Notes: a model not told the origin generated them from the sequence alone. A stretch of DNA of 64,000 nucleotides from Celerinatantimonas sp046054165 (GCF_046054165.1 NZ_JBFNXK010000019.1:15986-79985); one strand, 5' to 3'; shown: positions 25,727 through 34,768, counted from the stretch's first letter. Numbers and translations: made by a program.

Positions 25727-26913
25727 GCCAAGTTCAGTTACAGAATATCCGGTTATCAATATCCAGTGAGGTCAACACCCTTGATCTCACCTTACAAGCC
25801 GGTCAACTCGTTGGTTTATGTGGGGACATCGGCAGTGGTCCGGAGCGATTACTAGAAGTTTTATTTGGTTATCGCGTTCCTCTATCCGGTAAAGTCCGCT
25901 ATAACGGCGAACCGATTCCGCATAGTGAAAAAGCACTCAGTGCCTGGCGAGCCAAAGGTGTGGCGTTGGTTTCCGATGCACTTCCTCTTATTGATATTTT
26001 AACAGTCCGCGAAAATCTGTTACTCGCGCTGCAAGTTCAAGGCAAGAACCGTCGTAAAGCACTCGCTCAGGCGGATGAGGCACTGGCAACCGATCAACTA
26101 CTCTCGATTGCTGATCGTTATCCGGAACAGTTAAATATTATCGAGCGTACTCAGGTTTTACTTTGGCGCGCTTATATTGCTCAGCCTCAATTGTTACTGA
26201 TCAATCAACAAATCAATAATCTCCCGGCCGCCATTCGAGGCCGATGGTATCAACGCTTTGAACGATTACGTCAGCAGCGCCAATGTATCGTCATTTTGTT
26301 CAGTTCCGAATTACTTGAGCTGTGCCAACAATCTGATTATTTATTGGCCTTTGATCAAGGCGAATGTATTGCACATGGACAACCGCAAACCCTGATTTTA
26401 CGCCACGATTGCCAACCATTGCACCGACTCCTCATGAAGATGAATCCACTGCTGGCCGTCAATGCCAAAGGATTGGCGAGTATGCCTTCTCTGTGTTTGA
26501 AAGCACAAATTAGTGCTCAGGCCGCCTTATCGGCAATGCAAAGCAAACAGCGCAGCTATGCTTATTTGGTTCAGGGTAGTCAATTAATCGGTGGGCTTTC
26601 GTTATATCAAGCAAATCGCGCTGTTCAACAAAAAGCGACCTCACTCATTAGTTATTTGGATAAACTTCCCACCATTGAAGCCTCTGTCCCATTAAGTGAA
26701 GTTCTTTCTGAAGGGGTAGGAAGACAACGAGATTTAGCCGTGATTGATCATAAAGGACGCTATTTGGGACAACTGCGTTATAAACAGATCTTGGCCCGAC
26801 TCAATGAAATATTCAATCCTCGTCATGATTACCGAATTTCAGTAGAAGAAAATCAGGCCGAAAAAGAAATTCTCCCAGAGGCACCGTCAACGCTCACATC
26901 AGGAGCCGACTAA
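25723..26913 (+). CDS. ProV-like ABC protein with lost catalytic motifs and CBS-like tail
   Basis: A 396-residue protein that aligns along its length with ProV/OpuAA ATPases, yet each catalytic element is missing. The Walker A position reads GDIGSGPERL (no Lys-Ser/Thr), the signature reads LNIIERTQVLLWRAYIAQP instead of LSGGMRQRV, Walker B reads LLLINQQINNL (no Asp-Glu) and the switch histidine is replaced in LFSSELLE. About 120 C-terminal residues resemble a CBS pair (LPTIEASVPLSEVLSEG, LAVIDHKGRYLGQL). The reading frame is intact and coupled to the permease, so this is a retained pseudo-ATPase rather than a frameshifted ruin. A regulatory or osmosensing role is speculation. Confidence 0.78.
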   Translation: MSQVQLQNIRLSISSEVNTLDLTLQAGQLVGLCGDIGSGPERLLEVLFGYRVPLSGKVRYNGEPIPHSEKALSAWRAKGVALVSDALPLIDILTVRENLLLALQVQGKNRRKALAQADEALATDQLLSIADRYPEQLNIIERTQVLLWRAYIAQPQLLLINQQINNLPAAIRGRWYQRFERLRQQRQCIVILFSSELLELCQQSDYLLAFDQGECIAHGQPQTLILRHDCQPLHRLLMKMNPLLAVNAKGLASMPSLCLKAQISAQAALSAMQSKQRSYAYLVQGSQLIGGLSLYQANRAVQQKATSLISYLDKLPTIEASVPLSEVLSEGVGRQRDLAVIDHKGRYLGQLRYKQILARLNEIFNPRHDYRISVEENQAEKEILPEAPSTLTSGAD

Positions 26914-26960
26914 ATCACATCAAAAAGCGTAAACTGTGCCCGAATACCTTAAGCCATCCA

Positions 26961-27449
26961 TTACTCCTGATAATCCTGTATATGGCTTAAAGGTAATTCA
27001 GTATGTTCGATGACGGTTCTTAGGATAAAACTTGACCGAACCCCAGTCACTCCGGGGATCCGCGTCAATTTACCGAGTAAGAAATTCTGAAAATAAGTCA
27101 TATCCGGTACCGTCACTTTCAGCTGATAATCCGCATCATTACCGGTCACTAACATACATTCCATCACTTCTTCATATTTAGCGACTTCTTTTTCAAAGCC
27201 TTCAAAACGCTCCGGTGTATGGCGATCCATCGTAATATGGATATAAGCTGTAAGACTTAAATTCAGTTTATTAGCATTTAAAAGCGTCACATGACGCCGG
27301 ATAAAACCAGCATCTTCAAGCTGTTTCACGCGGCGGGAGCAAGGTGATGGAGATAAACCTACACGTTCAGCCAATTCCAGATTACTGATGCGGCCATTCT
27401 GTTGCATGACCTCTAAAATCAGCCGATCGGTTTTATCTAATTTAAGCAT
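26961..27449 (-). CDS. Lrp/AsnC-family transcriptional regulator
   Basis: A 162-residue regulator. An N-terminal helix-turn-helix (RISNLELAERVGLSPSPCSRRVKQLEDAGFI) is followed by a RAM/AsnC ligand domain (AYIHITMDRH, VTGNDADYQLKVTVPD, IPGVTGVRSSFILRTV). ATG 27447-27449 is used because the upstream in-frame codon is TTG with no ribosome-binding site; GAGG lies 12 bases before the ATG, which is long. It is not Lrp itself, and no obvious target gene is adjacent. Lrp/AsnC proteins sense amino acids. Confidence 0.88.
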   Translation of the reverse strand: MLKLDKTDRLILEVMQQNGRISNLELAERVGLSPSPCSRRVKQLEDAGFIRRHVTLLNANKLNLSLTAYIHITMDRHTPERFEGFEKEVAKYEEVMECMLVTGNDADYQLKVTVPDMTYFQNFLLGKLTRIPGVTGVRSSFILRTVIEHTELPLSHIQDYQE

Positions 27450-27887
27450 GACAATCGCATTCCTCAATAGTATAGTGCCGCAGCAGCCCGGATTCCCCCG
27501 TGAAACATGGGTTCATCATGATAAAAACAAACCTAAATGGGTAAAAATCCACACACCCATCATTATCAAACGCTATTTATTCTGAGTATCGTGACACAAG
27601 TCCCGCTCACTAACCATGATAGATTCAATTGAATCATGGCCATTCAACTGTCAATAATAACATAAATTCTCTTTAATACAGACATAATTGGATATATATA
27701 TTCATTTTCTTTTTATTTTTTAGCACAACTACTCAAAATTAATATCATTTAAATGACCAACCCGATTGGGATCGCCTCATGAGTTAGGTTGCGATTTAAA
27801 CAATGATGCGATATCGGTGCTATTTCAGATCCAAAATCGTTTATTCTATGTCGGCCAGCCGCCATCCATCGGAGTGATCAAGCCATC
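27450..27887. other. Intergenic stretch, 438 bases
   Basis: A divergent promoter region between the Lrp-type regulator and the gene at 27888. It is AT-rich in the middle (27650-27760). I looked for an FMN riboswitch because riboflavin synthase lies downstream and saw none of its conserved blocks. Confidence 0.5.
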
Positions 27888-28343
27888 ATGGTGATCGAAA
27901 CAACCCTGCACAGTATCGGAACCTCTTCGCCACAATGGGCGTTATATCTTCATACCCAAATGCCAGCGTATTCTGATCAATCACCTTCACATGCCCATTT
28001 TATTGAGATGCTCATCAAGCAAAACGGGAATCACTGGAGAAAAATTTTAGTCATTTGGGCGAAACTCTGTGCCCCCGATCAGCACTGGAGAGATTATCTG
28101 TATGAACAATTACTTAATGAACAGCAAATTGTCATCGGCTCACGCCAACTCAGCGCTGCTTCACAGCATTTTATTGCGGGAAAAGCCAATTGGCTTCAAT
28201 TTGGATTTCATCTTGATTTAGCACTCCCCAATTATCATTGGCAACCTCCGTTCTGTTTAGTACCCTATCCCGATTATCGGCAATTTCCAAATAGGCTGAT
28301 AGCTGCCATTCGGCAAGACTTACAGGCCAACACGCCCACGTAG
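27888..28343 (+). CDS. Uncharacterised 151-residue protein (possibly DUF6942)
   Basis: A soluble protein rich in Trp, His and Gln. It has a central block IEMLIKQNGNHWRKILVIWAK and a proline/tyrosine-rich C-terminal part (PNYHWQPPFCLVPYPDYRQF). No signal peptide, membrane segment or catalytic motif is visible. It starts with ATG 27888 and ends 9 bases before the riboflavin synthase gene, so the two are co-transcribed. I associate it loosely with the DUF6942 family of marine gammaproteobacteria but cannot confirm this. Confidence 0.6.
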   Translation: MVIETTLHSIGTSSPQWALYLHTQMPAYSDQSPSHAHFIEMLIKQNGNHWRKILVIWAKLCAPDQHWRDYLYEQLLNEQQIVIGSRQLSAASQHFIAGKANWLQFGFHLDLALPNYHWQPPFCLVPYPDYRQFPNRLIAAIRQDLQANTPT

Positions 28344-28352
28344 GGGGGACTT

Positions 28353-28979
28353 ATGTATAGTGGTATTATTCAGGGACATTACCCGGTGACTCAAATCCAA
28401 CAGCGTCCGGGTCTAATGTCATTTGCAGTTCGGTTTCCTAACGACTTGATGCAATCGCTGCGACAGGGAGCCAGCATTGCCGTTGATGGCGTTTGCCAAA
28501 CGGTACGACTCATAGATGAATCAGAAATATGGTTTGATGCCATGCAGGAAACGCTAGATAAAACCACTCTTTCTCAACTTCAAGTGGGACAATATGTCAA
28601 TATCGAGCGTTCGTTGCATTATGGTGATGAAAACGGCGGCCACGAATTATCCGGTCACATCGATGGAACACTCACAATTACGCAAATTACCAACTCCGAG
28701 CATAATTACGTGATGACCTTAGAAGTCCCGAAAAATTTTCGTAACTATGTTTTTAATAAGGGATTTTTAGCTATTCATGGAGCTAGCCTGACCGTGAGTG
28801 ACTGGAACGTGAGCGAAGGAACTTTTAAGATCTACCTCATTCCCGAAACGCTTCGCCTGACCAATCTTCGCCAGTTTAAAACAGGCGATCAACTTAACTT
28901 CGAAGTTGATCGCCGAACCCAAGTTATTGTAGATACTGTGGAACGCTATCTAGCGCAGCATCCGACACTTAATCAGTAA
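28353..28979 (+). CDS. ribE: Riboflavin synthase, alpha-type subunit
   Basis: A 208-residue enzyme that dismutates 6,7-dimethyl-8-ribityllumazine to riboflavin. It has two tandem lumazine-binding repeats: MYSGIIQG..GASIAVDGVCQTV..FDAMQETL and GGHELSGHIDG..KGFLAIHGASLTV..LIPETL. The N terminus is MYSGIIQG where the usual enzyme has MFTGIVQG. It corresponds to E. coli ribC (ribE in other nomenclature). Some marine gammaproteobacteria carry a second, lumazine-protein-like copy; with no rib operon here, this could be that copy. It overlaps the convergent peroxidase gene by 11 bases. Confidence 0.85.
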   Translation: MYSGIIQGHYPVTQIQQRPGLMSFAVRFPNDLMQSLRQGASIAVDGVCQTVRLIDESEIWFDAMQETLDKTTLSQLQVGQYVNIERSLHYGDENGGHELSGHIDGTLTITQITNSEHNYVMTLEVPKNFRNYVFNKGFLAIHGASLTVSDWNVSEGTFKIYLIPETLRLTNLRQFKTGDQLNFEVDRRTQVIVDTVERYLAQHPTLNQ

Positions 28980-29463
28980 TGCCTAACTCGGTTTCAATAT
29001 CAGCCACCAGTTGCATCGGTTGCGTGGTTGGACTATAACGACGTACCCGTTGGCGGTCAGCGGAAACTAAGAATTTAGTAAAATTCCACTTGATCCGTTG
29101 ACTCCCTAATACTCCGGGTGCTGCACTTTTAAGCCACTCAAACAAGGGATGAGTATTGATCCCATTCACATTGACTTTATCAAACATGGGAAAACTCACG
29201 CCGTAGGTTTGTTCACAGAACTGTTGGATCTGTAAATTACTTCCGGGCTCTTGTTGTGCAAACTGATTACATGGGAAACCGAGCACAGAAAATGAATGAT
29301 TTCGATACTGCTCATAAATCGTTTCTAATTCCTGATATTGTCCGGTAAAGCCACACTCACTAGCTGTATTTACAATCAATAATACTTTATCATTATATGC
29401 GGCCAGTGATTGTTTCTGATTTGCGAGCGTTAATAATTCCAAGTCAACTGGAAATTCTTTCAT
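28969..29463 (-). CDS. Glutathione peroxidase-family thiol peroxidase
   Basis: A 164-residue cytoplasmic peroxidase that reduces hydroperoxides using thioredoxin or glutathione. The catalytic tetrad is visible: the peroxidatic cysteine in NTASECGFTGQY, Gln in PCNQFAQQEPG, and Trp/Asn in IKWNFTKFLV. It uses cysteine, not selenocysteine. ATG 29461-29463 is chosen because AAGGAG lies 5 bases before it, rather than the GTG two codons upstream. Confidence 0.92.
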   Translation of the reverse strand: MKEFPVDLELLTLANQKQSLAAYNDKVLLIVNTASECGFTGQYQELETIYEQYRNHSFSVLGFPCNQFAQQEPGSNLQIQQFCEQTYGVSFPMFDKVNVNGINTHPLFEWLKSAAPGVLGSQRIKWNFTKFLVSADRQRVRRYSPTTQPMQLVADIETELGITD

Positions 29464-29792
29464 AGACACTCCTTAAATACCTCACTAGCTTATTTTGTGA
29501 TCTTGCGTCACCTTTGCTTCACAAGGTATCATTGTAAGCCCGTTATCGAGTAATTGTTAAATTGCTTTTGTATCACTTATAGGAAAATTAAAGGAAAACG
29601 ATTAAAAAATCGCCTTTTCAGCCGATAAAGACCATAATGGTACGATTGGAATTCCATTAGGTATGCTGTTCAGGCAATGGTTTTCCCTCATCCATGGACG
29701 ATCGGTACGTTTTTAAACTTTAGAAGACATTCTTATTATTAATATTGTTGTAGGTAAGTATGTTCACTTACCCGTCCGATAAGGGAATTGAC
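29464..29792. other. Intergenic stretch, 329 bases
   Basis: A divergent promoter region between the peroxidase and the MaoC gene, AT-rich. A small CGATT/AATCG hairpin lies near 29600. I see nothing that can be named. The last bases carry the AAGGGA ribosome-binding site of the MaoC gene. Confidence 0.45.
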
Positions 29793-30506
29793 ATGAAGGT
29801 TGTAGATTTTTTAAAGAAAAAAAGTGAAATCTTAGCTCAGCACCAGTTTGACCTGATTGATTTGAAAGAACGGATTCCACCGGCATTGCTTGACCATTGG
29901 TCCGAATTTCTCAATAAAGCTAACAATATTCAGATTGTAAACTGGGCCCGTGAGCATCAGTTTATATCTATAGGCTCCAGTAACAATAAAATCAGTAGCA
30001 ATAAAACGACAGTCGTTGCCAAACCTATTGTATTGCCTGAAGAAGCACAAAAGTTACTGACTCAGCTTTCTAAACAGATTAATGAAGAAATCCATATCGG
30101 TGAGTGGATGACCATCGATCAGGAACGCATCAATCAGTTTGCACAAGTCACTGATGATCAGCAGTGGATCCATACAGACCCTCAGCGAGCCAAAAATGAA
30201 TCGCCATTTAAAAATACCATTGCGCATGGCTTTTTGACATTATCGCTATTACCCACACTGACGGATAGTGTGAATCCTGAAGAACCGGCTTATCCTAGTG
30301 CTAAAATGACCGTTAACTATGGCCTGAATGAAGTTCGTTTTCTCTACCCGGTGAAGGTCAATAGTCGTATTCGAGCCCATACGACTTTAAAGTCAGTCAC
30401 GCCTATTAAGCGTGGATTAGAATTAGTCAAAGAAATTCGGGTTGAAATCGAAGGAACCCGACGTCCGGCCTGCATTGCTCAAACCGTACTTCGCCTTTAT
30501 TTCTAA
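29793..30506 (+). CDS. MaoC-family (R)-specific enoyl-CoA hydratase-like protein
   Basis: A 237-residue protein from ATG 29793, which follows AAGGGA; an ATG 11 codons upstream has no such site. An N-terminal Lys-rich extension of about 80 residues is followed by a hot-dog-fold MaoC domain with the hydratase motif FAQVTDDQQWIHTD and the catalytic HGFLTLSLLP. It would hydrate trans-2-enoyl-CoA to (R)-3-hydroxyacyl-CoA, a link between fatty-acid oxidation and polyhydroxyalkanoate metabolism. No pha gene is adjacent, so the physiological use is open. Confidence 0.87.
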   Translation: MKVVDFLKKKSEILAQHQFDLIDLKERIPPALLDHWSEFLNKANNIQIVNWAREHQFISIGSSNNKISSNKTTVVAKPIVLPEEAQKLLTQLSKQINEEIHIGEWMTIDQERINQFAQVTDDQQWIHTDPQRAKNESPFKNTIAHGFLTLSLLPTLTDSVNPEEPAYPSAKMTVNYGLNEVRFLYPVKVNSRIRAHTTLKSVTPIKRGLELVKEIRVEIEGTRRPACIAQTVLRLYF

Positions 30507-30536
30507 CACCTGTTGCGCTACCTCAGGGGATGAGGT

Positions 30537-31241
30537 CTACCTCACCCCAAGTAAAGTTGGTAATTCTAATAATTGCTGGATCTGATAGGTCATAGACTGT
30601 AATGATGGCTGATGGTTAGGATTAAACCAGACCTGATCGATTCCGGCACGTTTCGCACCTTCAATATCGGCTAGTAAACTATCCCCAACCATTAAACAGG
30701 CTTCGGGTACAGTATGTACCGCCTGCATTGCATATTCAAAAATGGCCGGATCCGGTTTATGGGCTCCTACCTCATCTGAAACAAAAACCTGTTCAAAGTA
30801 ATGAGTTAACTTCGCTGAGGCCATTTTTTTATACTGGGTTTCCGTAAACCCATTCGTAATTAAATGCAGATGAAAATACTGCTGCAAAATATCTAAGCAT
30901 TCATAACATCCCGGGAAAACACCATCCATCTCGGCGCAATGGTGAAGGTACCACTCATCCATTGCGATCGGTGTTAATTCAAAATGTCCTTCATTCACCC
31001 CAAGCTGACGAAATGTTTCCGAAAAACGAATCGCCCGCAGTTGCTGTTTATCAAGTTGGCCATGATTAAATTGATCCCACAAGGATCGATTCACCTGCTC
31101 ATAAACATCAATAAACTGCTGCTGACTAAACCCCTGACCTTTTAAAAAATTCTGATACATCGATACTAAAACCAGCCGGGCATTGCGATCAAAATCCCAT
31201 AGCGTATGATCTAAATCGAAAAATATATGCTGATACTTCAT
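30537..31241 (-). CDS. yjjG: Pyrimidine 5'-nucleotidase YjjG
   Basis: A 234-residue HAD hydrolase with motif I FFDLDHTLWDFD, motif II HLITNGFTE, a lysine in GAHKPD and motif IV MVGDSLLADIEGAKRAG. YjjG dephosphorylates pyrimidine nucleoside monophosphates, including non-canonical ones, which cleans the nucleotide pool. The ATG gives MKYQHIFFD, matching the family start, with AGGAGG 10 bases upstream; a GTG two codons earlier is possible. It lies 18 bases after a TetR gene on the same strand, so the two probably form an operon. Confidence 0.87.
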   Translation of the reverse strand: MKYQHIFFDLDHTLWDFDRNARLVLVSMYQNFLKGQGFSQQQFIDVYEQVNRSLWDQFNHGQLDKQQLRAIRFSETFRQLGVNEGHFELTPIAMDEWYLHHCAEMDGVFPGCYECLDILQQYFHLHLITNGFTETQYKKMASAKLTHYFEQVFVSDEVGAHKPDPAIFEYAMQAVHTVPEACLMVGDSLLADIEGAKRAGIDQVWFNPNHQPSLQSMTYQIQQLLELPTLLGVR

Positions 31242-31259
31242 TCCCACTAAGCCTCCTAA

Positions 31260-31841
31260 TTAGCCTCTAGGCGCCCTAATCAGTTCAATTAAAGAATCAA
31301 CACTGGCATTCAGTACCTGTTCATCAACCAAAATACAAGGGAAACTACGCAGCCCCATTACCATCACAAATAACATTTGGGTTGTATCTTGAATGGATAA
31401 ATCCGATTTCAAATGTCCCTGTGCAGCAGCACGTTTAAGTTCCTGAGCCAATCGGTCCGATAGCTGCTGCCAAGGAACCATCAGCATTTGACTAATTTCA
31501 TCGTCAATATGACTAAATTCAGCAATCGTACGACTCAGTAAACAATAACTATTTTTTTCTAAAAGATTTGTCACCAGTCGCTTTAAATAGCTGCGGATCC
31601 CTTCAAGAGCATTTTCATGCTGAAAACATTGTTGGCTTTGCTGCCAGCGATTTTCAATAAACTGCTGTAAAGCAGCCAATAAAATACCCCTTTTATTGGT
31701 AAACGCACAGTAAAGACTTCCGGGATGCAATCCTGTTGCAATTTTCAAATCCTGCATCGTTGTATTCGCATACCCTTTGCGACAAAAGACTTCCATAGCC
31801 GCTTCAAGGACTTCATGACGATCAAATTCAGCAGTTCTCAT
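31260..31841 (-). CDS. TetR-family transcriptional regulator
   Basis: A 193-residue repressor with an N-terminal TetR helix-turn-helix (AAMEVFCRKGYANTTMQDLKIATGLHPGSLY) and a helical ligand domain similar to the NemR/YcdC-like C-terminal family. ATG 31839-31841 is preferred (AGAGG 10 bases upstream) over the earlier TTG. A strong palindrome 60 bases upstream (31901-31918) is its likely operator, pointing to autorepression and control of the co-transcribed yjjG or of the gene to the right. Confidence 0.88.
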   Translation of the reverse strand: MRTAEFDRHEVLEAAMEVFCRKGYANTTMQDLKIATGLHPGSLYCAFTNKRGILLAALQQFIENRWQQSQQCFQHENALEGIRSYLKRLVTNLLEKNSYCLLSRTIAEFSHIDDEISQMLMVPWQQLSDRLAQELKRAAAQGHLKSDLSIQDTTQMLFVMVMGLRSFPCILVDEQVLNASVDSLIELIRAPRG

Positions 31842-31900
31842 AATAACATGACCTCTAAACAATCCTTCCAGTGTACCGAAGAGCGAAAAAAATAACCATA

Positions 31901-31918
31901 ATTGAACGTTCGTTCAAT
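31901..31918. promoter_or_regulatory. TetR-type operator palindrome
   Basis: ATTGAACG-TT-CGTTCAAT is a perfect 8+8 inverted repeat. The GAACG..CGTTC core is common among TetR-family operators, and it lies between the TetR gene and the gene at 32193. Confidence 0.7.
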
Positions 31919-32192
31919 ATTTTCTTGAATATTTATTCAAAATATTCTTCAATAGGAGAGTCAGATAATTGACATGTCTTCCCATGCTTAGATCGTCCGT
32001 AACATAAATACTAAAGATCAGCAGACCCTATAAGTTGATACATGTTCCTTGTATCATCGCAGTCCGACCGACCAAGGATGGTGGTCTCTCTACAAAGGTT
32101 AAAACATGTCTAAACGAAATAATCATTCAACCTCCATGGCCCACCACGATGCCTTTTTCCAAAGGCCGCAGCTACTGGGTTAAAATAGCCAC

Positions 32193-33008
32193 ATGGTCCT
32201 TCCCATTCATCCTTGGCAAACACGCTATTCCAGGCGAGGCCCTGACTATCGTTTCAACAGTAATGTCACATTTGGTGAGATCAAACGGCAATTTGGTTTT
32301 GCCTCGATTCGATTGGGGCGGTGGGTCAATGCTAAAGAGCAGCAACTGGGCGCGAACTTAATTTTCGATGCATTAGCGGATTTAGCATTTATTTTAAATG
32401 TTCCGCCTCAAACTATTGGCCTTCGGAATCAGTTGCATCTGGCTTTTGGCAGTGACGGCGCTCCCGATGCCAAAGCTCATTATCAACCCTCCCGAAAAAC
32501 CCTGGCTCTCGCTAAAAATGCAGGAGGCGGCGCACTCGCTCATGAATTCTGGCATGCATTCGATCATTATATTCGCCCTCATCTTTACCCGAATTCATCT
32601 CAAACACTGGCCACACAGGCCTGGCAAGAATCCAATGAAGCCCCCTCACACCCATTGAATCAGAAACTACTGGCACTATTGAATGACGCTTTGTTGAATG
32701 ACTCACGGGAAGGACCTTCCAGTTTATTGGCTGATGCCATGCAACTGGATCGGCAGGCGGGAAGCTTCTATTTCAGTCAACCCACAGAAGTTCTCGCGCG
32801 AGCTTTTGAAGCCTATATTCAAGATAGCCCTATCATTTACAATAACTTTCTGGTCAGTGGAAGTAAGCGCTCTCAGTTGGCACAAGCAGGCGCTTATCCA
32901 CAAGGAAAACTCAGAGCGTTACTCAACCATCGCTTTACCGATTATTTTTCACTGCTGGGCACAGCCCTCATCAATCAAAGTCATACCTCAAAGGGGATTG
33001 ACCTTTAA
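32193..33008 (+). CDS. LPD1/CLCA_X-type protein with HEFWH motif
   Basis: A 271-residue protein. The N-terminal third has FGEIKRQFGFASIRLGRWV, the middle has LALAKNAGGGALAHEFWHAFDHYI, and a downstream glutamate-rich stretch has PTEVLARAFEAYIQD. HEFWH fits the HExxH zinc-protease pattern, and the later E..AR.FE helix could supply a third ligand, as in the LPD1 domain often found in polyvalent phage or plasmid proteins. Here it is a stand-alone chromosomal gene resembling proteins labelled CLCA_X in marine gammaproteobacteria. No signal peptide is seen. The substrate is unknown. The start is by position; no ribosome-binding site is obvious. Confidence 0.7.
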   Translation: MVLPIHPWQTRYSRRGPDYRFNSNVTFGEIKRQFGFASIRLGRWVNAKEQQLGANLIFDALADLAFILNVPPQTIGLRNQLHLAFGSDGAPDAKAHYQPSRKTLALAKNAGGGALAHEFWHAFDHYIRPHLYPNSSQTLATQAWQESNEAPSHPLNQKLLALLNDALLNDSREGPSSLLADAMQLDRQAGSFYFSQPTEVLARAFEAYIQDSPIIYNNFLVSGSKRSQLAQAGAYPQGKLRALLNHRFTDYFSLLGTALINQSHTSKGIDL

Positions 33009-33156
33009 GATTAACTTTGCAGCCATCTGCGCTTAAAGCATTTAAATTCACCCGGAACAGTCAGCCGTCCCCAAAGCCATTCAGACACTCGATAAAACCA
33101 ACGGCCGCGACCAAAACCGGAATATAGCTCAAATAGAAAGCTATATCCCGAACCAG

Positions 33157-33675
33157 TTATATCACCGGACAAGCCGTAACAACGGACGGCAAAGGAGGGT
33201 CCAGCTGCCAATGGCTAGATTTAACCAATCGGTCATATAACACCACATTGACCGTCGCAGCCAAATTCATACATCCCCAGGTCGGAATATAAACCACATC
33301 GCGACACCAGTTCAGCAACGATTTATCCACCGATCCATCTTCAGGCCCAAAAATATAAAAGGCTTTTTTCGGATGTTGATATTCCGGCAACGCTATTGCT
33401 CCCGGGACTAACTCAATCGCAACTGGCGTCGCGTCTTTAGGTAAAACACTTCGTAGATCATCAACCCCCAGCGCCGGGATCCGCTGATGAACTTTTTTAG
33501 TATCAGTCACATAGCGACTCGCCCGAAAATAACGAGTTCCCGTATAAAAGATGGAAGACGCCCCGTAACACCCCGCCGCCCGCAGCACGGAGCCCACATT
33601 TTCCGGTGACTTAGGATTAACCAGACCAATACAGGCAAATGCACTCGCTGCCTGCTGCGTAACCTCTTTAACCAT
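33157..33675 (-). CDS. SpoU/TrmH-family RNA methyltransferase
   Basis: A 172-residue SPOUT methyltransferase that adds a 2'-O-methyl group to RNA. Motif 1 is GLVNPKSPENVGSVLRAAGC, motif 2 is FYIFGPEDGSVDKSLL, and motif 3 is IPTWGCMNLAATVNVVLYD (typically SLNVSVA). The target (tRNA or rRNA) cannot be inferred. It overlaps the DUF2333 gene upstream by 8 bases, so they form one operon. The 148 bases between its stop codon and the gene at 33008 hold nothing I recognise. Confidence 0.85.
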   Translation of the reverse strand: MVKEVTQQAASAFACIGLVNPKSPENVGSVLRAAGCYGASSIFYTGTRYFRASRYVTDTKKVHQRIPALGVDDLRSVLPKDATPVAIELVPGAIALPEYQHPKKAFYIFGPEDGSVDKSLLNWCRDVVYIPTWGCMNLAATVNVVLYDRLVKSSHWQLDPPLPSVVTACPVI

Positions 33676-34654
33676 TATTCAGCAACTCTATTAAATCAAT
33701 CACAGCCGCATTACACCGGGAAATGTAATTAGCCATCACCAGCGAATGATTCGCCAGTACTCCAAATCCACTACCGTTTAAAACCATCGGACTCCACATG
33801 GGCTGCTGAGTTGCTTCTAATTCCCGAATAATCTGCCGCATACTTACCACCGCATTTTTATTTTGCAGCACATCCCGAAAATCAATATCAACTGCTTTCA
33901 TCAGTTCCAACAATGCCCATGAAGCCCCCCGGGAACGATAAAAAACATCATCGAGCTGAAACCAGCTGGTTTTCTCCTGTGAATTTTCAACGGATGGAGA
34001 ATCTGGCGTATCACTGAGTGACGTATTCAGCCGAGCTCGGCCAACACTAGCACTGAGCTGTTGTGAAAGAGACCCCAAACGATTCTGAACTTCCCGTAAC
34101 CAATCAACAAGATTATCCGCTCGGGCATAAAAATAGGCCTGTTTCGCGCCAGTCAGCGATAACCGATGCCTGTAACTTTCCAGCAGTTTGATCCCCTTGC
34201 CGTATTCACTTTCCGCACTCGGGAAAATCCAGCTCTGATGATCAATATAAAATTTCGGCTGGGCAATCTTCAAATCAGCATCTTCTTCAGATTGGCTTTG
34301 ACTACGGCTGAAATCTTTACGCATAATCAAAGACATATCGCGAATTTGAGTCAGTGCACCTAACTCCCAGGCCGGCATGTTATCCATAAACACCGAGGGG
34401 GGCATCACATCGTTACTCAAATAGCCTCCGGGTTTATCTAATAAGACCTGCATCATATGGATCAATGTTGTGGTGGTCACAAATCCCGGTACGATAGGTT
34501 CGTTGATCTGCGTTGATACCTGTTTCGAATAACGTTCGACATCAAATGGATCAGGCTCCTGGCTCCAGTAAACACTGATCCCATAAAACAGAATCACGAT
34601 GATTAAAATGGCACCAAGGATCAATTTATTACGTTTTGACCAGGACCACGTCAT
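33668..34654 (-). CDS. DUF2333 family protein
   Basis: A 328-residue protein with one N-terminal membrane segment (LILGAILIIVILFYGISVYW, about 10-29) and a large periplasmic or cell-surface domain. Helical stretches carry AWELGALTQIRDMSLIMRKDFSRSQSQSEEDADL and a C-terminal HSLVMANYISRCNAAVIDLIELL. DUF2333 proteins are widespread in marine gammaproteobacteria without a known role. It is the first gene of the pair with the SPOUT methyltransferase. Confidence 0.8.
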   Translation of the reverse strand: MTWSWSKRNKLILGAILIIVILFYGISVYWSQEPDPFDVERYSKQVSTQINEPIVPGFVTTTTLIHMMQVLLDKPGGYLSNDVMPPSVFMDNMPAWELGALTQIRDMSLIMRKDFSRSQSQSEEDADLKIAQPKFYIDHQSWIFPSAESEYGKGIKLLESYRHRLSLTGAKQAYFYARADNLVDWLREVQNRLGSLSQQLSASVGRARLNTSLSDTPDSPSVENSQEKTSWFQLDDVFYRSRGASWALLELMKAVDIDFRDVLQNKNAVVSMRQIIRELEATQQPMWSPMVLNGSGFGVLANHSLVMANYISRCNAAVIDLIELLNNG

Positions 34655-34768
34655 ATTTTATCTCCACTAATTAGGTCAAATTTATTGTGAAAACATCTAT
34701 ATTAATCCTTTTCATCTTACCACTGCTTCGGTATGTTGGAGACACCCAATCCATCCAAAGGAAGCGCG

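Noticed and set aside
27450..27887. FMN riboswitch controlling riboflavin synthase
   Set aside because: None of the RFN conserved segments is present, and another gene lies between.
33011..33211. 66-codon minus-strand frame overlapping the methyltransferase end
   Set aside because: It overlaps a well-supported gene in another frame and lacks a start signal.
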